The notes under the pieces were generated by a model. It worked only from the letters and a program-made list of their open reading frames with translations, did no database searches and was not told the DNA's origin. From Caballeronia cordobensis (GTDB taxonomy: Bacteria > Pseudomonadota > Gammaproteobacteria > Burkholderiales > Burkholderiaceae): 64,000 nucleotides of DNA. Below are positions 17,143 through 25,698 of this stretch, in pieces. The stretch is taken from assembly GCF_001544575.2 (NCBI RefSeq), contig NZ_FCNY02000007.1, positions 124,001 to 188,000 of the forward strand, in the 5' to 3' direction. The translations under genes and the position numbers were made by a program. Numbering within the stretch: position 1 is the first letter of the stretch; every line of letters begins with the position of its first letter.

Positions 17143-18096
17143 TTGAAGCCGAACATTCTGCAACTGAACCCCATCCTCGTACCGGCCATCAACGAAAAGC
17201 TGGATGCGCTCTACACGATGCATCGCCTGTTCGAACAGGACGACAAGGACGCTTATATCCGCGAGCACGGCGCATCGATTCGCGGCGTGATTACCGGTGG
17301 ACACACGGGCATTTCGAATGAGCTGATCGAGCGCCTGCCCGCATTGCAGGTGATCGCCGTGAACGGCGTCGGCACCGATGCGGTCGATCTGGAATTCGCG
17401 CGCTCGCGCGGCCTGCCGGTCACGGGCACGTTCGGGGCGCTGACCGAAGACGTGGCCGATCTCGCCATCGGCCTGATCCTCACCGCGCTGCGCGAAATCT
17501 GTCCGGGCAACGACTTCGTCAAGACCGGCAAATGGGTGGAGAACCCGAGCCCGAGCGCGATTCCGCTGTCGCGCCGTTTCAGCGGCAAGCGCGTGGGCAT
17601 CGTCGGTCTCGGCAAGGTTGGCCGCGCAATTGCGCAGCGTGCCGCCGCCTTCGATTGTCCGATCGCTTATACGGACGTGCGGCAGATGGACGACATCAAC
17701 TATCGCTTCGTGCCGGATCTTCTCTCGCTCGCGCGCGAAAGCGACATTCTCGTGCTGGCCGCCGCAGCGGATAAAGCGAAGGGCATCGTGAACGCCGCCG
17801 TGCTCGATGCCTTGGGCAAGGACGGTTATCTCATCAACATCGCGCGCGGCAAGCTCGTGGTGGAAAGCGATCTCGTCGAAGCGCTGTCGCGCGGTGCGAT
17901 CGCGGGCGCGGGCCTCGATGTATTCGTGGATGAACCGAACGTGCCCGCCGAATTGTTCGGCATGGATCGCGTCGTGCTGCAGGCGCATCGCGCGAGCGCC
18001 ACGGTCGAATCGCGCACGGCGATGGGCGAGATGGTGCTCGCGAGCCTCGCGCAAGGTCTCGCGGGGCAACGTCCCGAAGGCAGTCTGACGACCTGA
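17143..18096 (+). CDS. D-isomer-specific 2-hydroxyacid dehydrogenase
   Basis: 317 residues from a TTG start: GGAG (17131-17134) lies 8 bases upstream and the protein begins MKPNILQLNPILVP. The Rossmann motif is GIVGLGKVGRAIA. The catalytic trio is visible as Arg in NIARGKLV, Glu in DVFVDEPNVP, and His in QAHRAS, where most relatives have TPH. The family includes glyoxylate/hydroxypyruvate reductases acting on short D-2-hydroxy acids with NAD(P)H. A divergent organic-anion transporter and a downstream LysR gene suggest a small catabolic unit. Upstream in-frame sequence from 16987 is not part of the protein. Confidence 0.86.
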   Translation: MKPNILQLNPILVPAINEKLDALYTMHRLFEQDDKDAYIREHGASIRGVITGGHTGISNELIERLPALQVIAVNGVGTDAVDLEFARSRGLPVTGTFGALTEDVADLAIGLILTALREICPGNDFVKTGKWVENPSPSAIPLSRRFSGKRVGIVGLGKVGRAIAQRAAAFDCPIAYTDVRQMDDINYRFVPDLLSLARESDILVLAAAADKAKGIVNAAVLDALGKDGYLINIARGKLVVESDLVEALSRGAIAGAGLDVFVDEPNVPAELFGMDRVVLQAHRASATVESRTAMGEMVLASLAQGLAGQRPEGSLTT

Positions 18097-18163
18097 CGCA
18101 TGCGCGAACGCAGGTCCGGCGCGAACATATAATGATCGGCTATCACTTCAACGTCGATTACGA

Positions 18164-19060
18164 ATGCTCGATCTCGGACAAGTGCGTTGCTTCGTCGCCG
18201 CCGCGACGGAGCTGAACTTCAGGCGCGCGGCCGCGTTGCTCAACATGACGCAGCCGCCGCTTTCCCGGCAGATTCATCTGCTCGAAGAGAACCTCGGCGT
18301 GAAGCTGTTCGAGCGCGTCGGCCGCACGGTCAAGCTGACCACCGAAGGGCGCGTGTTTCTCGCCGACGCCACGCGACTGCTCAATCTTTCCGAGCAGGCC
18401 GAAAGCACGGTGCGGCGTGCGAGCAAGGGCAAGACGGGGCGCGTGCGCATCGGCTTCACGGGCGCGGCGGGTTATGAGCTGATTCCCGAACTGCTCGTGG
18501 CGGCGAAGCATGACTTGCCGGATATCGATGTCGTGCTGCTCGAAATGATTTCCGTCGCGCAGATCGAGGCTTTCGAAGCGAACGCGATCGACCTCGGCTT
18601 CATGCGGCCCTTGCCGTCGCGACAGAAAGTGGAGTTTCTTCTCGTCGATCGCGAACCGATGATCGTCGCGCTGCCCGCGGGGCACGCGTTGTGCCGCTTC
18701 GAGGACATTGCGCTCAGGCAGTTGCACGAGCAGCCGTTCATCATGCATTCGCCGACGCATGGCAAATACTTCTACGACCGCATCCTGAGCATGCTCGTCG
18801 CCGATGAAGTGAAGCCGCATTTCACGCAATACATCGACCAGACGCCGACAATTCTCTCGCTCGTTCGCGCGGGACTGGGCGTATCGATTCTGCCGGCATC
18901 GTCGCAGCGATTTCATTACGACAACGTCGAGTTCAGGACAATCGCCGGAAAACCGGTTCAGGCCGAAATGAGCATGGCCTGGCGTGCCGATCAGGACAAT
19001 CCCGCCGTCACGGCCTTCCGGCACATGGCGGCGGAGTACTTCGCTAGGCGGCGTGCGTGA
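18164..19060 (+). CDS. LysR-family transcriptional regulator
   Basis: 298 residues. The N-terminal winged helix-turn-helix (LNFRRAAALLNMTQPPLSRQIHLLEENLGVKLFER) and the PBP2-type effector domain (about 90-295, starting VRIGFTGAAGYELIP) fit the BenM/CatM-like group. A possible -10, TATAAT at 18128-18133, lies upstream, so it may have its own promoter besides readthrough from the dehydrogenase gene. It probably controls the MFS/dehydrogenase pair. Its 3' end overlaps the convergent aminotransferase gene by 17 bp. Confidence 0.88.
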   Translation: MLDLGQVRCFVAAATELNFRRAAALLNMTQPPLSRQIHLLEENLGVKLFERVGRTVKLTTEGRVFLADATRLLNLSEQAESTVRRASKGKTGRVRIGFTGAAGYELIPELLVAAKHDLPDIDVVLLEMISVAQIEAFEANAIDLGFMRPLPSRQKVEFLLVDREPMIVALPAGHALCRFEDIALRQLHEQPFIMHSPTHGKYFYDRILSMLVADEVKPHFTQYIDQTPTILSLVRAGLGVSILPASSQRFHYDNVEFRTIAGKPVQAEMSMAWRADQDNPAVTAFRHMAAEYFARRRA

Positions 19061-20420
19061 TCGCGCGCGCGGTCGCGTCGAGCGCCGCTTTCGCCTTGTC
19101 GACGATCTCATCGATCTCGCCGTGCGTGACGACGAGCGGTGGCGACAGCAACATGCGATCGTGACTCGCGCGCATCACGAGATTGCCCGCGAAGCAAAAG
19201 TCGCGGCATAGCGTGCCGATATCGTCGCCATTCGGGAAGCGTGTGCGCGCCGTGCGATCGGCGGCCAGTTGAATGCCCGCGACGAGACCCGCGCCCACGA
19301 TCTCGCCGACGATCGGATGATCGTCCAGCGCTTCGTGCAAACGCCGCTGGAAGTAAGGACCGATATCCTCCTTCACGCGCGCGACGATACCTTCGTCTCT
19401 CAACAACTTCAGGTTCGCGAGCGCAACCGCCGCCGCGACCGGATGCCCCGAATACGTGAAGCCGTGATTGAACTCACCGTGATTCACGATCGCGTCCGCG
19501 ATGGCATCCGATAACGCGACCGCGCCCATCGGCACATAGCCGCTCGTGAGGCCCTTGGCCATTGTGATGACATCTGGCTCGAAACCGAAGTGCTGGTGCG
19601 CGAACCATTCGCCCGTGCGCCCGAAACCGCCGATCACTTCGTCGGCAATCAACAGCACGTCGTGCCTGCGGCAGATGCGCTCGATCTCCGGCCAATAACT
19701 CGATGGCGGAAAGATCACGCCGCCCGCGCCCTGAAACGGCTCGCCGATAAACGCCGCGACGTTCTCCGCGCCGAGTTCGAGAATCTTCGCTTCGAGCTGG
19801 CGCGCACGCTCCATGCCGAAGGTTTGCGCATCCATCGCCGCGCCTTCGCCGAACCAGTAAGGCTGGTCGATATGCGCGACGTGCTCCATCTTCGACGGCA
19901 TCTGCTCGTGCATGTAGTGCATGCCGCCGAGCGTCGCGCCCGCGATGGTCGAGCCGTGATAAGCATTGTTTCGCGCGATCACATAGCGTTTGTCCGGCTT
20001 GCCCTGCACGGCCCAATAGCGATGCACCGCGCGCAGCGCCGTATCGTTTGCTTCAGAACCGCTGTTGCAATAGAGAAAGCGGTTGAACGTGCGCGGCATC
20101 AGTTCCGCAAGCATCGCGGACAATTCGATCACCGGCGGATGCGTTGTCTTGAAGAACGTGTTGTAGAAGGGCAGGGCCTGCATCTGCGCGAACGCGGCAT
20201 CGGCGAGTTCGCGGCGTCCATAGCCGACGTTCACGCACCACAAGCCCGCCATGCCGTCGATGATGCGGTTGCCGTCCGAGTCCCACAGATACACGCCCTC
20301 GGCCTTGACGATCACGCGGCTGCCCGCGCGGTTCAATGCGCCCATGTCGGAGAACGGATGCAGATGATGCGCGGCGTCGAGTGCGCGATAGTGCGCGGTC
20401 GAATCGATTCGATCGTTCAT
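19044..20420 (-). CDS. spuC: putrescine-pyruvate-type class III aminotransferase
   Basis: 458 residues, PLP-dependent class III (omega) aminotransferase. The cofactor Lys lies in ITMAKGLTSGY and the Asp in LLIADEVIGGFGRTG. CNSGSEANDTALR binds the phosphate. It matches the SpuC group that moves an amino group from putrescine (or similar amines) to pyruvate. ATG at 20420 has GGGAG 8 bases upstream; 132 further upstream in-frame codons are antisense noise over puuA. It lies just downstream of puuA on the same strand (17-bp gap), which supports a polyamine or amine catabolic operon. Confidence 0.85.
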   Translation of the reverse strand: MNDRIDSTAHYRALDAAHHLHPFSDMGALNRAGSRVIVKAEGVYLWDSDGNRIIDGMAGLWCVNVGYGRRELADAAFAQMQALPFYNTFFKTTHPPVIELSAMLAELMPRTFNRFLYCNSGSEANDTALRAVHRYWAVQGKPDKRYVIARNNAYHGSTIAGATLGGMHYMHEQMPSKMEHVAHIDQPYWFGEGAAMDAQTFGMERARQLEAKILELGAENVAAFIGEPFQGAGGVIFPPSSYWPEIERICRRHDVLLIADEVIGGFGRTGEWFAHQHFGFEPDVITMAKGLTSGYVPMGAVALSDAIADAIVNHGEFNHGFTYSGHPVAAAVALANLKLLRDEGIVARVKEDIGPYFQRRLHEALDDHPIVGEIVGAGLVAGIQLAADRTARTRFPNGDDIGTLCRDFCFAGNLVMRASHDRMLLSPPLVVTHGEIDEIVDKAKAALDATARAITHAA

Positions 20421-20437
20421 GTCGTCGTCTCCCGATA

Positions 20438-21772
20438 TCAAACGTGCAGCAGCAGATGTTTGCGTTCCCACGAACTGATCACGCGAAAGAACGCTTCGTA
20501 TTCGGTTTCCTTGAGCGCGAGATAGGCGCGCACGAACTTGTCGCCGAACATGTCCGCAAGCGGCTCGCAAGCGCCCATCAGCGCAAGACCTTCGTCGAGA
20601 TTGCGCGGCAACTGATACGGCTGACGATAACCGTCGCTGGCGAGCGGCTCGGTCGGTTCGAGATGCTGCGTCATGCCGAGATAGCCCGCGGCCAATGTCC
20701 CCGCGATCGCGAGATACGGATTGCAGTCCACGCCCGGTATGCGATTCTCGATGCGCCGTGCCTGCGGCGACGCATGCGGCACGCGAAAGCCCACGGTGCG
20801 ATTGTCGTAGCCCCATTGCACGTTGATCGGCGCGGCCATGAAACGCGATAGCCTGCGATAGGAATTGATATACGGCGCGAAGATCGGCATGAGCGCAGGC
20901 GTGTACTTCTGCAGGCCCGCGATATAGCCGTAGAACAGGCTAGTCGGTTCGCCGTCGCGATCGGTAAACAGGTTACGGCCCGTCTCTTCATCGACGATGC
21001 TCTGATGCACGTGCATCGCGGAGCCTGGCTCGTTCTCCATCGGCTTCGCCATGAAGGTCGCGTACATCTTGTGACGCAGCGCCGCTTCACGCACCGTGCG
21101 CTTGAAGAGAAACACGCGATCGGCGAGATTGAGCGCATCGCCGTGCATGAAGTTGATCTCCATCTGCGCCGCGCCGACTTCGTGGATCAGCGTGTCCACT
21201 TCGAGCTCCTGCACCTCGCAGTATTCGTAGATATCTTCGAAGAGCGGATCGAATTCGTTGACCGCATCGATGGAATACGCCTGCCGTCCCGTTTCCGCGC
21301 GGCCCGTTCTGCCGACGGGCGGCTGCAACGGCAGGTCCGGATCGCGATTCACGTCGACGAGAAAGAACTCCAGTTCGGGCGCGACGACCGGCCGCCAGCC
21401 CTTCGCGGCGTATTTCTGAAGCACTTCGCGCAGCACGCGGCGCGGCGAAATCGCCACGGGCGTGCCGTCGAAATGCACGCAGTCGTGAATGACTTGCGCG
21501 GTCGGATCGGTGGCCCAGGGAATCAGGCGGATCGTCGCGGGATCGGGCACGCAGATCATGTCCGGATCGGTGAGGCCGGTGAAGCTGCCGTCGTCGGGAT
21601 AGTCGCCCGTCACGGTCTGGATCATTACGGCTTGCGGCAGGCGCATCGATTCGCCCGACTCGAACTTGCTGCGCGGAATGATCTTGCCGCGCGCGGTGCC
21701 CGCCATGTCGGGGATGATCGCCTCGATCTCGGTGATGCGATGCTTTCGGAGGAATTCGTCGATACGTTCCAT
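20438..21772 (-). CDS. puuA: gamma-glutamylputrescine synthetase-type glutamine synthetase
   Basis: 444 residues, glutamine synthetase fold. Landmarks are IPDMAGTARGKIIPRSKF at the N-terminus, APELEFFLVD (metal Glu), GAAQMEINF, GSAMHVHQSI and NRIPGVDCNPYLAIAG. It falls in the PuuA-like group, which ligates glutamate to putrescine or other amines using ATP. It is first of two genes with spuC. The start is ATG at 21772, chosen because the protein then begins at the family N-terminus; the ribosome site is weak. It is divergent from the ABC importer operon at 22298. Confidence 0.85.
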   Translation of the reverse strand: MERIDEFLRKHRITEIEAIIPDMAGTARGKIIPRSKFESGESMRLPQAVMIQTVTGDYPDDGSFTGLTDPDMICVPDPATIRLIPWATDPTAQVIHDCVHFDGTPVAISPRRVLREVLQKYAAKGWRPVVAPELEFFLVDVNRDPDLPLQPPVGRTGRAETGRQAYSIDAVNEFDPLFEDIYEYCEVQELEVDTLIHEVGAAQMEINFMHGDALNLADRVFLFKRTVREAALRHKMYATFMAKPMENEPGSAMHVHQSIVDEETGRNLFTDRDGEPTSLFYGYIAGLQKYTPALMPIFAPYINSYRRLSRFMAAPINVQWGYDNRTVGFRVPHASPQARRIENRIPGVDCNPYLAIAGTLAAGYLGMTQHLEPTEPLASDGYRQPYQLPRNLDEGLALMGACEPLADMFGDKFVRAYLALKETEYEAFFRVISSWERKHLLLHV

Positions 21773-22297
21773 TTTCGTTCTCGTGGTTTGCACAGGCGCG
21801 CGTTTCCACGGCCTTCGCGATGCATCGCAAAGGCGCGCGCGCATTCACGCGTGACGGTTCACGCGCGGAAGCGGTCAGTCAGCGAAGAAAAGGAAGAGGC
21901 GCTACGGCAGCAGCGATGCCGCGCCGACGCAATGCACGGCGATGAACGCGCGCGCGGACAGGACGTTGCGACGCCGCACCGAGCGGCGGGAGAGGACGGT
22001 CAGAACCGACAGGAAGCGGCGATCGGGAGTCTTGCCGCAGCGATCGGCGCTGGAGCGGCGAAGGCTCCGACGTGCCAGAGGGCTTTGGACTTTCACGATA
22101 ACACTCGTTTGGCGAGTTGATTTGCAGGGCAACGCAGACGATTACGATTGCCCTTCGAGGAGCATATACGGAACATGAACGCCGTCAATACGGTTTTTCC
22201 ATGTCTGTCGGGCGCGGGCTATTTTGTCGCGCGCGAAGGCTGTCGCCCGATTCATCGATAATGTCGGCTCTTTCAGCCGAAATACCCATCGAGCCCG
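21773..22297. other. 525-bp divergent intergenic region (puuA / ABC importer)
   Basis: No protein gene is supported. It holds an inverted repeat at 22126-22154. A 76-codon minus-strand reading frame at 21902-22132 has no ribosome site and looks like random high-GC frame. Promoters for both directions should lie here, but I could not place them convincingly. Confidence 0.55.
22126..22154. promoter_or_regulatory. candidate operator dyad
   Basis: AGGGCAA, 15 bases, TTGCCCT: perfect 7-bp arms in the puuA/ABC-importer intergenic region, about 145 bp before the permease start. Confidence 0.35.
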
Positions 22298-24178
22298 ATG
22301 CTCTCCAACTTGCTCGTCCAACTCGTCAACGGCCTGGCCGATGCCTGTGCGCTCTTTCTCGTCGCCTCCGGCCTGTCGCTGATATTCGGCGTCACGCGCA
22401 TCGTCAACTTCGCGCACGGCTCGCTCTATATGCTCGGCGTCTATGTCGCATATAGCCTCACCAGCCGTTTCGGCGACAGCGTCGTGGGCTTCTGGGCGTC
22501 GGTGGTGGCAGCGGCACTCGTCGTCGGCGCAATCGGCGCGGCGATCGAAGTGAGCGTGCTGAGGCGCATCTATCGCGCGCCCGAGCTCTTTCACCTGCTG
22601 GCCACGTTCGCGCTCGTGCTCGTCATTCGCGACGCCGCGCTCTATCTATGGGGACCGGAAGACCGCTTCGGCCCGCGCGCGCCGCATCTCGAAGGCGCCG
22701 TGCAATTGCTCGGGCATGCGCTGCCGGCCTACGATCTCGCGCTGATCGTCATCGGTCCGCTCGTGCTGCTCGCGCTCTGGTATGCGCTCACGCGCACGCG
22801 CTGGGGCACGCTCGTGCGCGCGGCGAGCGCGGATCGCGAAATGCTCGGCGCGCTCGGCGTCGATCAGGCGTGGCTCTTCACCGGCGTGTTCTTCGTCGGC
22901 GCGTTGCTCGCGGGACTGGGCGGCGCGCTGCAGGTGCCGCGCATGTCGGCGAATCTGTCGCTCGATCTGGAGACCATCGGCAACGCGTTCGTCGTCGTCG
23001 TGGTCGGCGGCATGGGCTCGATTCCGGGCGCGTTCGTCGCGGCGCTGCTGATCGCCGAAATCAAGGCGATGTGCATCGGCATCGGCCATGTGTCGGTCGC
23101 GGGCATCGACTTTTCGCTGTCGAAGTTCACGCTAGTCGCCGAGTTCGTCGTGATGGCCGTGGTGCTCGTGTTGCGGCCGTGGGGACTGTTCGGCCGCCCG
23201 CAAGCCATCGCGCGTTCGGCCGCGCCCGCCGATCAGCCCTTGCGCGCCGCCACACGCAAGATGAAGATCGCCGCGGGCGCCGTCGTGATCGCGCTGGCGC
23301 TCGCGCCGCTTGCCGCCGACGCGTTTCCCTACATGCCCGTGCTCTTCGTCGAGATCATGATCGCGGTGCTGTTTGCCGCGAGCCTGCACTTCATCATGGG
23401 GCCGGGCGGCATGCATTCGTTCGGTCACGCGGCGTACTTCGGCCTCGGCGCGTATGGCGCGGCGCTCTTTCTCAAGGTCTTCGCGCTGCCGATGGAAGCC
23501 GCGCTCATACTCGGCCCGCTCATCGCGGGCATCGGCGCGATCGTGTTCGGCTGGTTCTGCGTGCGTCTGTCGGGCGTCTATCTGGCGATGCTCACGCTCG
23601 CGTTCGCGCAGATCGTCTGGTCCGTCGTCTTTCAATGGGATGCGGTCACGGGCGGCAGCAACGGCATATTGGGCATCTGGCCGTCGCCGTGGCTCGCGTC
23701 GCCCGTCGCGTTCTATTACCTCACGCTGTGCTTCGCGGTGATCGGCGTGTGGCTATTACGGCGCATGCTGTTCTCGCCGCTCGGACTCGCGATGCGCGCG
23801 GGCCGCGATTCGCCGTTGCGCGCCGAAGCCATCGGCATGAACGTCGCGCGCGTGCAATGGGCGGCGTTCGTCGTCGCATCGCTCGTGTGCGGGCTCGCGG
23901 GTTCGCTCTATGCGTTCTCGAAGGGCAACATCTCGCCCGAGGCGATCAGCGTGGGCCGCTCCGTCGATGGCCTCGTGATGGTCCTGCTCGGCGGCATTCA
24001 GACGCTCGCCGGTCCCATCGTGGGGGCGAGCGTGTTCACCTGGCTTCAGGATACCGTCGCGCGTCAGACGGATTACTGGCAGGCGCTGCTCGGCGCAGCC
24101 ATTCTCGTGCTCGTGATCGCGTTCCCGCAAGGCATCGCGGGCTTCGTGCGCGACCGTTTCACGAAGGAGGCGCAATGA
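22298..24178 (+). CDS. fused LivH-LivM branched-chain-amino-acid-type ABC permease
   Basis: 626 residues. Residues 1-300 are a full LivH-type permease (LSLIFGVTRIVNFAHGSLYMLG at the N-terminus; VVVVVGGMGSIPGAFVAALLI before the EAA-type loop). After a linker at about 305-325 there is a full LivM-type permease (GPGGMHSFGHAAYFGLGAYG; LGGIQTLAGPIVGA near the end). LivH and LivM are usually separate genes; the open frame is unbroken, so this is a true fusion. It forms the membrane pore of a HAAT-family importer. It overlaps the downstream ATPase gene by ATGA (24175-24178). Confidence 0.92.
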   Translation: MLSNLLVQLVNGLADACALFLVASGLSLIFGVTRIVNFAHGSLYMLGVYVAYSLTSRFGDSVVGFWASVVAAALVVGAIGAAIEVSVLRRIYRAPELFHLLATFALVLVIRDAALYLWGPEDRFGPRAPHLEGAVQLLGHALPAYDLALIVIGPLVLLALWYALTRTRWGTLVRAASADREMLGALGVDQAWLFTGVFFVGALLAGLGGALQVPRMSANLSLDLETIGNAFVVVVVGGMGSIPGAFVAALLIAEIKAMCIGIGHVSVAGIDFSLSKFTLVAEFVVMAVVLVLRPWGLFGRPQAIARSAAPADQPLRAATRKMKIAAGAVVIALALAPLAADAFPYMPVLFVEIMIAVLFAASLHFIMGPGGMHSFGHAAYFGLGAYGAALFLKVFALPMEAALILGPLIAGIGAIVFGWFCVRLSGVYLAMLTLAFAQIVWSVVFQWDAVTGGSNGILGIWPSPWLASPVAFYYLTLCFAVIGVWLLRRMLFSPLGLAMRAGRDSPLRAEAIGMNVARVQWAAFVVASLVCGLAGSLYAFSKGNISPEAISVGRSVDGLVMVLLGGIQTLAGPIVGASVFTWLQDTVARQTDYWQALLGAAILVLVIAFPQGIAGFVRDRFTKEAQ

Positions 24179-24960
24179 CGCTGCTCTCCGTCGCGCATCT
24201 CTCGAAGTCGTTCGATGGCGTGCAGGCCGTCGACGATGTCTCCTTCGATCTCGAAGCCGGACAATTGCTCGCGCTGATCGGTCCGAACGGCGCGGGCAAA
24301 TCGACATGCTTCAACATGATCAACGGGCAACTGAAGCCGGACGCGGGCGCGATTCGCTTCGACGGTCACGATATCGCCGGCATGCGTTCCCGCGATATCT
24401 GGCGTCTCGGCGTGGGCCGCACGTTCCAGATCGCCGCGACCTTCAATTCGATGACCGTGCTCGAAAACGTGCAGATGGCGCTGCTGTCGCGCGAGCGGCG
24501 CATCTATGGCCTGTTCAGGCGCGTCGCGTCATGGAAAGAGGAGGAAGCGCTGGCCTTGCTCGGTCTCGTCGGCATGACGGCGCATGCGCAACGCAGTTGC
24601 GCCGTGCTTGCCTATGGCGACGTGAAGCGCGTGGAGCTGGCGATCGCGCTTGCCCATGACCCGAAGCTCTTGCTGATGGACGAACCCACGGCAGGCATGG
24701 CGCCGCAGGAACGCAACGCGTTGATGTCGCTCACCGCGCGTCTCGCGAAGGAGCGCCATATCGGCGTGCTGTTCACCGAGCACAGCATGGACGTGGTGTT
24801 CTCGCACGCGGACAAGCTCATCGTGCTCGCGCGCGGCAAGCTCATTGCACAAGGCGACGCCGAAGCGATCCGCAACGATGCGCGCGTGCGCGAGGTTTAT
24901 CTCGGCACGGGCGCATCGTTCGCGCCGCGCGCCGCCTTGCGCGCGGGAGCCGCGTCATGA
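24175..24960 (+). CDS. livG: LivG-type ABC transporter ATPase
   Basis: 261 residues. Walker A is GPNGAGKST, Walker B is LLLMDEPTAGM, and the H-loop His follows in VLFTEHSMD. The signature helix is LAYGDVKRVELA, a Liv-type variant of LSGGQ. It energises the fused permease. AAGGAGG precedes the ATG, and ATGA overlaps join it to both neighbours. Confidence 0.92.
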   Translation: MTLLSVAHLSKSFDGVQAVDDVSFDLEAGQLLALIGPNGAGKSTCFNMINGQLKPDAGAIRFDGHDIAGMRSRDIWRLGVGRTFQIAATFNSMTVLENVQMALLSRERRIYGLFRRVASWKEEEALALLGLVGMTAHAQRSCAVLAYGDVKRVELAIALAHDPKLLLMDEPTAGMAPQERNALMSLTARLAKERHIGVLFTEHSMDVVFSHADKLIVLARGKLIAQGDAEAIRNDARVREVYLGTGASFAPRAALRAGAAS

Positions 24961-25664
24961 CGCTGCTGAAAGTCGACGCGCTGAATGCGTTCTATGGCCG
25001 CGCGCAAATCCTGTTCGATGTCGGCTTCGAAGTCGGGCGCGGCGAAGTCGTTGCGCTGATGGGCCGCAACGGCGCGGGCAAGTCCACGACCATGAAGGCC
25101 GTAATGGGGCTGTTGCCGCGCATCGCGGGCACGGTATCGTTCATGGACGAGAACATCGCCGGCATGGCGCCGTATCGCATCGCGCGAAAGGGTTTGGGCT
25201 ATGTGCCGGAAGATCGCCGCGTGTTCGGCGATCTCACGGTAATGGAAAATCTCGACACGGGCCGCCAGCCACCGCGCGAGGGCGCGCCATCGTGGACGCC
25301 CGAGAAGCTCTTTCGCGTGTTCCCGAATCTCGGCGAGATGCGCGAACGCCGCGCGAGCCGCATGAGCGGCGGCGAGCAGCAGATGCTCACGGTATCGCGC
25401 ACGCTGATGGGCAATCCGCGCCTCGTGCTGCTCGACGAGCCATCGGAAGGCGTCGCGCCCGTGATCGTCGAGCAGATGGCCGATATGATTCTCGAACTGA
25501 AGCGCGAAGGACTCGCCATCCTGCTGTCGGAACAGAACCTGCATTTCGCGGAACTCGTCAGCGACCGCGTCTATGTGCTCGAAAAAGGCCAGATTCGCTA
25601 CGAAGGCGCGATGAACGCGTTCGCACACGACGACGCCGCGCGCCGCGAATTCCTTGGCGTATGA
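24957..25664 (+). CDS. livF: LivF-type ABC transporter ATPase
   Basis: 235 residues, the second ATPase of the HAAT importer. Walker A is GRNGAGKST, the signature MSGGEQQML, and Walker B LVLLDEPSEGV. It overlaps livG by four bases (ATGA at 24957-24960), so translation is coupled. The solute-binding protein gene follows 34 bp later. Confidence 0.92.
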   Translation: MTLLKVDALNAFYGRAQILFDVGFEVGRGEVVALMGRNGAGKSTTMKAVMGLLPRIAGTVSFMDENIAGMAPYRIARKGLGYVPEDRRVFGDLTVMENLDTGRQPPREGAPSWTPEKLFRVFPNLGEMRERRASRMSGGEQQMLTVSRTLMGNPRLVLLDEPSEGVAPVIVEQMADMILELKREGLAILLSEQNLHFAELVSDRVYVLEKGQIRYEGAMNAFAHDDAARREFLGV

Positions 25665-25698
25665 ACGAAACGAATCCAAACAGAGAGGACAGTACCCA

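Noticed and set aside
19044..20816. 590-codon version of the SpuC gene
   Set aside because: The first 132 codons are antisense to puuA; ATG at 20420 has a good ribosome site and the family N-terminus.
22110..22126. TGGC...TTGCA resembling a sigma-54 promoter before the importer
   Set aside because: The GG-to-GC spacing is 11 bases, not the required 10, and no enhancer-binding protein gene is near.
21902..22132. 76-codon minus-strand frame upstream of puuA
   Set aside because: No ribosome site, basic low-information composition, and it crosses the dyad at 22126-22154.
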